Assembly (NCBI RefSeq): GCF_003672135.1
Contig: NC_039509.1
Coordinates: forward strand, 13,154,663-13,218,662
Reading direction: 5' to 3'
Length of the DNA: 64,000 bases
Source of the DNA: Ooceraea biroi
Taxonomy: Eukaryota > Arthropoda > Insecta > Hymenoptera > Formicidae
Position numbers and translations under genes: made by a program. Shown here in pieces: positions 62,121 through 64,000 of this stretch. Below the pieces are notes generated by a model. The model was not told the origin of the DNA. It saw nothing but the letters and a program-made list of their open reading frames with translations, and searched no databases. Position 1 is the first letter of the stretch. Each line of letters begins with the position of its first letter.

Positions 62121-63286
62121 TAAAAATATTAATAAATACATGTTTAAATTATATCAAGCAAATGTGTAACCAATATGAAAACATTTGTATTTCTTTTAAG
62201 ACAAATAAATGCGTATAATTCAACAATACTTAAATATAATCTGACTCATATAATGCTGTAAATTCAACTGCGTAAAATACTCTCGTAAAATACTAAAAAA
62301 AATTTACACCACAGTTAAGGTTATAACCACAATTATGGTTAATACATATGCATCATTTTGTTCATTCAAATATAAACTTATTTAATCTGTGTGTGATTCC
62401 CGCCTCTGATTCACCAAGCGACCGATAGATGGCCAGGCCAGGCGTGACGTTTTCGAAAGAAACATTTGCGTTATCAGTCTATAAATAACCATCCGGAAAA
62501 CCGATCCAGTACTCTTTTCTTCTTTTCTTTTGAAACTTTTGAAATTATTAATATAATTCAGTAACATGTATAACTTATATTTTCAATTACATGTTCACTT
62601 AAATAAAATATAATTAGGTTTAATATAAGTATACATAATGTAGCTTCATGTGCATGTAAAAGTCATTCAAATAATTTTGTGTTTACTTTGAAAACAAACT
62701 GATACATGTGAAATAAAAATGCTTTCAAAACAATTACTTTCTTATTCTCAGTGCAAGCATCAATGGTTAATTCAATCGCAATGTAAAACAACAAAAAGTA
62801 CAATTTAGATTTTGCATTATATATTCAATCAAATAAAATATAACTTGTACAAGATTTAAGCACAAATACGGTTGCATTTATTCTATTTTGAGTTGATTTA
62901 ATACAACGTTTCTTGTATATTACTCTAGAATTAGTCAATATTAATTTCAAATGAAGTGCTTCAAAGAGAATTTATAATGAAACAATATTGTATAGCATTC
63001 CCATAATCAGATATATTATTGCTATGATTACCATGTCATTCAATTCTAAACTTAGCAGCATTCTTACAATCTATTACATGTACAATATTATATCTCATAT
63101 AATTAGTACAATATTACATGTTATTATTTGAAATTTATATATTATTCTTTTAATATTATATTTAAAAGTAAAATCAATAACAAATACAATTGAATGAATT
63201 GTTTATGTTTGTGGCAGCCCGTGACGTCGACGTTTAATTGAAACAACCTTATTTTTTTTTAACTGAACAGCATTTTTTTTTCAGTG
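61517..63286. mobile_element. Possible AT-rich element with CACTG-A(n) inverted ends
   Basis: The left end at 61517 reads CACTGAAAAAAAAGATGTTG; the right end, reverse-complemented from 63286, reads CACTGAAAAAAAAATGCTGT. TA lies outside both (61515-61516 and 63287-63288). The 1770 bp between are markedly AT-rich with degenerate repeated segments; for example ATATAA-TTATTTAATCTGT-like text recurs near 61890 and 62375. No transposase is seen. The poly-A part of the match is weak evidence, so these two ends could belong to different insertions. Confidence 0.4.
62061..62119. repeat. (TA)n microsatellite
   Basis: Interrupted TA tract with its purest part at 62096-62118. Confidence 0.9.
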
Positions 63287-63288
63287 TA

Positions 63289-64000
63289 GATATTCACGAT
63301 TGTCCATATTGAATTGATGATTTAAGGAACTCATCTTCTTCTCACGTCGTTGCGTTATACGATCAGTCAATATGAGTCATTCTCATGGAATGCCTTTGTG
63401 ACTTGTTAATCTCCTCGATGATGAGCAGAGGAGCAGAACGTTTCCGTCGGCGGAAACTATAAGGTTCCTTCCTCAAACACGTTTTCTCGCGCGCGTGTTA
63501 GTACGCGAGAGTAAATTTCCTCGTGCAATATCCAGCACTCTGGGCCGGGTCGAGGGGATATAATTTTTAACCGCGTTGTAATGCGCAATAAAATATTCCT
63601 TACGTGGAGTTTCTTATCTGTGAGAAATACCCACAGCGTCGGATTTAATAACGTCTCGTCGTCACGTCCGTGGAATCTTACGGAAACGCTGCGTTTATGC
63701 GCTCGCTCGCACAAAGGACGCTCCCCGGAGTCCCGCGGCGACTCTAAAGCACGATTCGATAGCGGGGACAGGACAAAGATACCGCGGAGGAAAAGTTTAG
63801 ACTTGCAATGCTTCGGCCAGGAAATGGACACGTTTCAATAACGATGCGAGTGCAACTGCGAGCGTCAGAAAGCGAGCTTGGATCAAAAGCTTCATATTTC
63901 ACTTTCAGATTCATCGAATCAACTGGACCGTGAAACAGTTTTGGAAAAATGCTTCGGAGAAACAGAAAAATGCAATTCCTCTGTTATTAAATTGTCCATT
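63289..64000. other. Window end, no recognisable gene
   Basis: Presumed upstream dpr intron. Overlapping open frames on both strands at 63457-63841 in CpG-rich sequence show no known domain. Confidence 0.5.

Overview
The window is animal, almost certainly insect, nuclear DNA and most likely from a hymenopteran such as an ant. That reading rests on three things: spliced exons with GT-AG introns and correct phases, three mariner (DD34D) transposons, and an N-terminal transposase domain of a kind I know mainly from ant genomes. The species assignment is inference. Gene density is very low. I can support one protein-coding gene, and most long reading frames look like chance frames in GC-rich stretches.

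The gene lies on the minus strand and is a dpr-family (defective proboscis extension response) immunoglobulin cell-surface protein. Three consecutive exons are visible: 47655-47874 (first two thirds of Ig domain 2), 39846-39943 (last third of Ig2) and 6232-6335 (C-terminal tail and stop). The phases chain exactly (enters in phase 1, then phase 2, then phase 1, then stop) and the joined product is about 140 residues. The introns between them are about 7.7 kb and 33.5 kb. Everything above 47874 appears to be a further intron of at least 16 kb. I found no Ig1 or signal-peptide exon, so the 5' half of the gene must lie beyond position 64000.

The rest is intron or 3' flank carrying mobile elements. 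(a) 1097-2384 and 19701-20977 are nearly identical mariners, one in the 3' flank and one in the last intron; both carry the same internal stop plus private lesions. (b) 42054-43320 is a second mariner family, dead by a frameshift, a deletion and a catalytic Asp-to-Asn change. (c) 16339-16467 is a small palindromic MITE, 66 bp from 16534-17294, an internally deleted element with 151-bp inverted termini. (d) 31473-34098 is a 2.6-kb fold-back element made almost wholly of 164-bp modules arrayed in inverted orientation, with unique outer ends and a 9-bp target duplication. (e) 40978-41802 is an 825-bp element with about 200-bp inverted repeats. (f) 50508-50681 is a PIF/Harbinger-like MITE with a TTA duplication. 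(g) 61517-63286 is a possible AT-rich element with CACTG-A(n) ends. Microsatellites and CpG-dense islands are scattered between them.

The best candidate for something undescribed is the fold-back element. It is nested in a transcribed intron, its arms hold unequal module numbers (5 versus 8), and each module repeats an AGTTCTG-like core several times. It could be a transposon family with transposase-binding arrays, and its transcript could form a long hairpin RNA.
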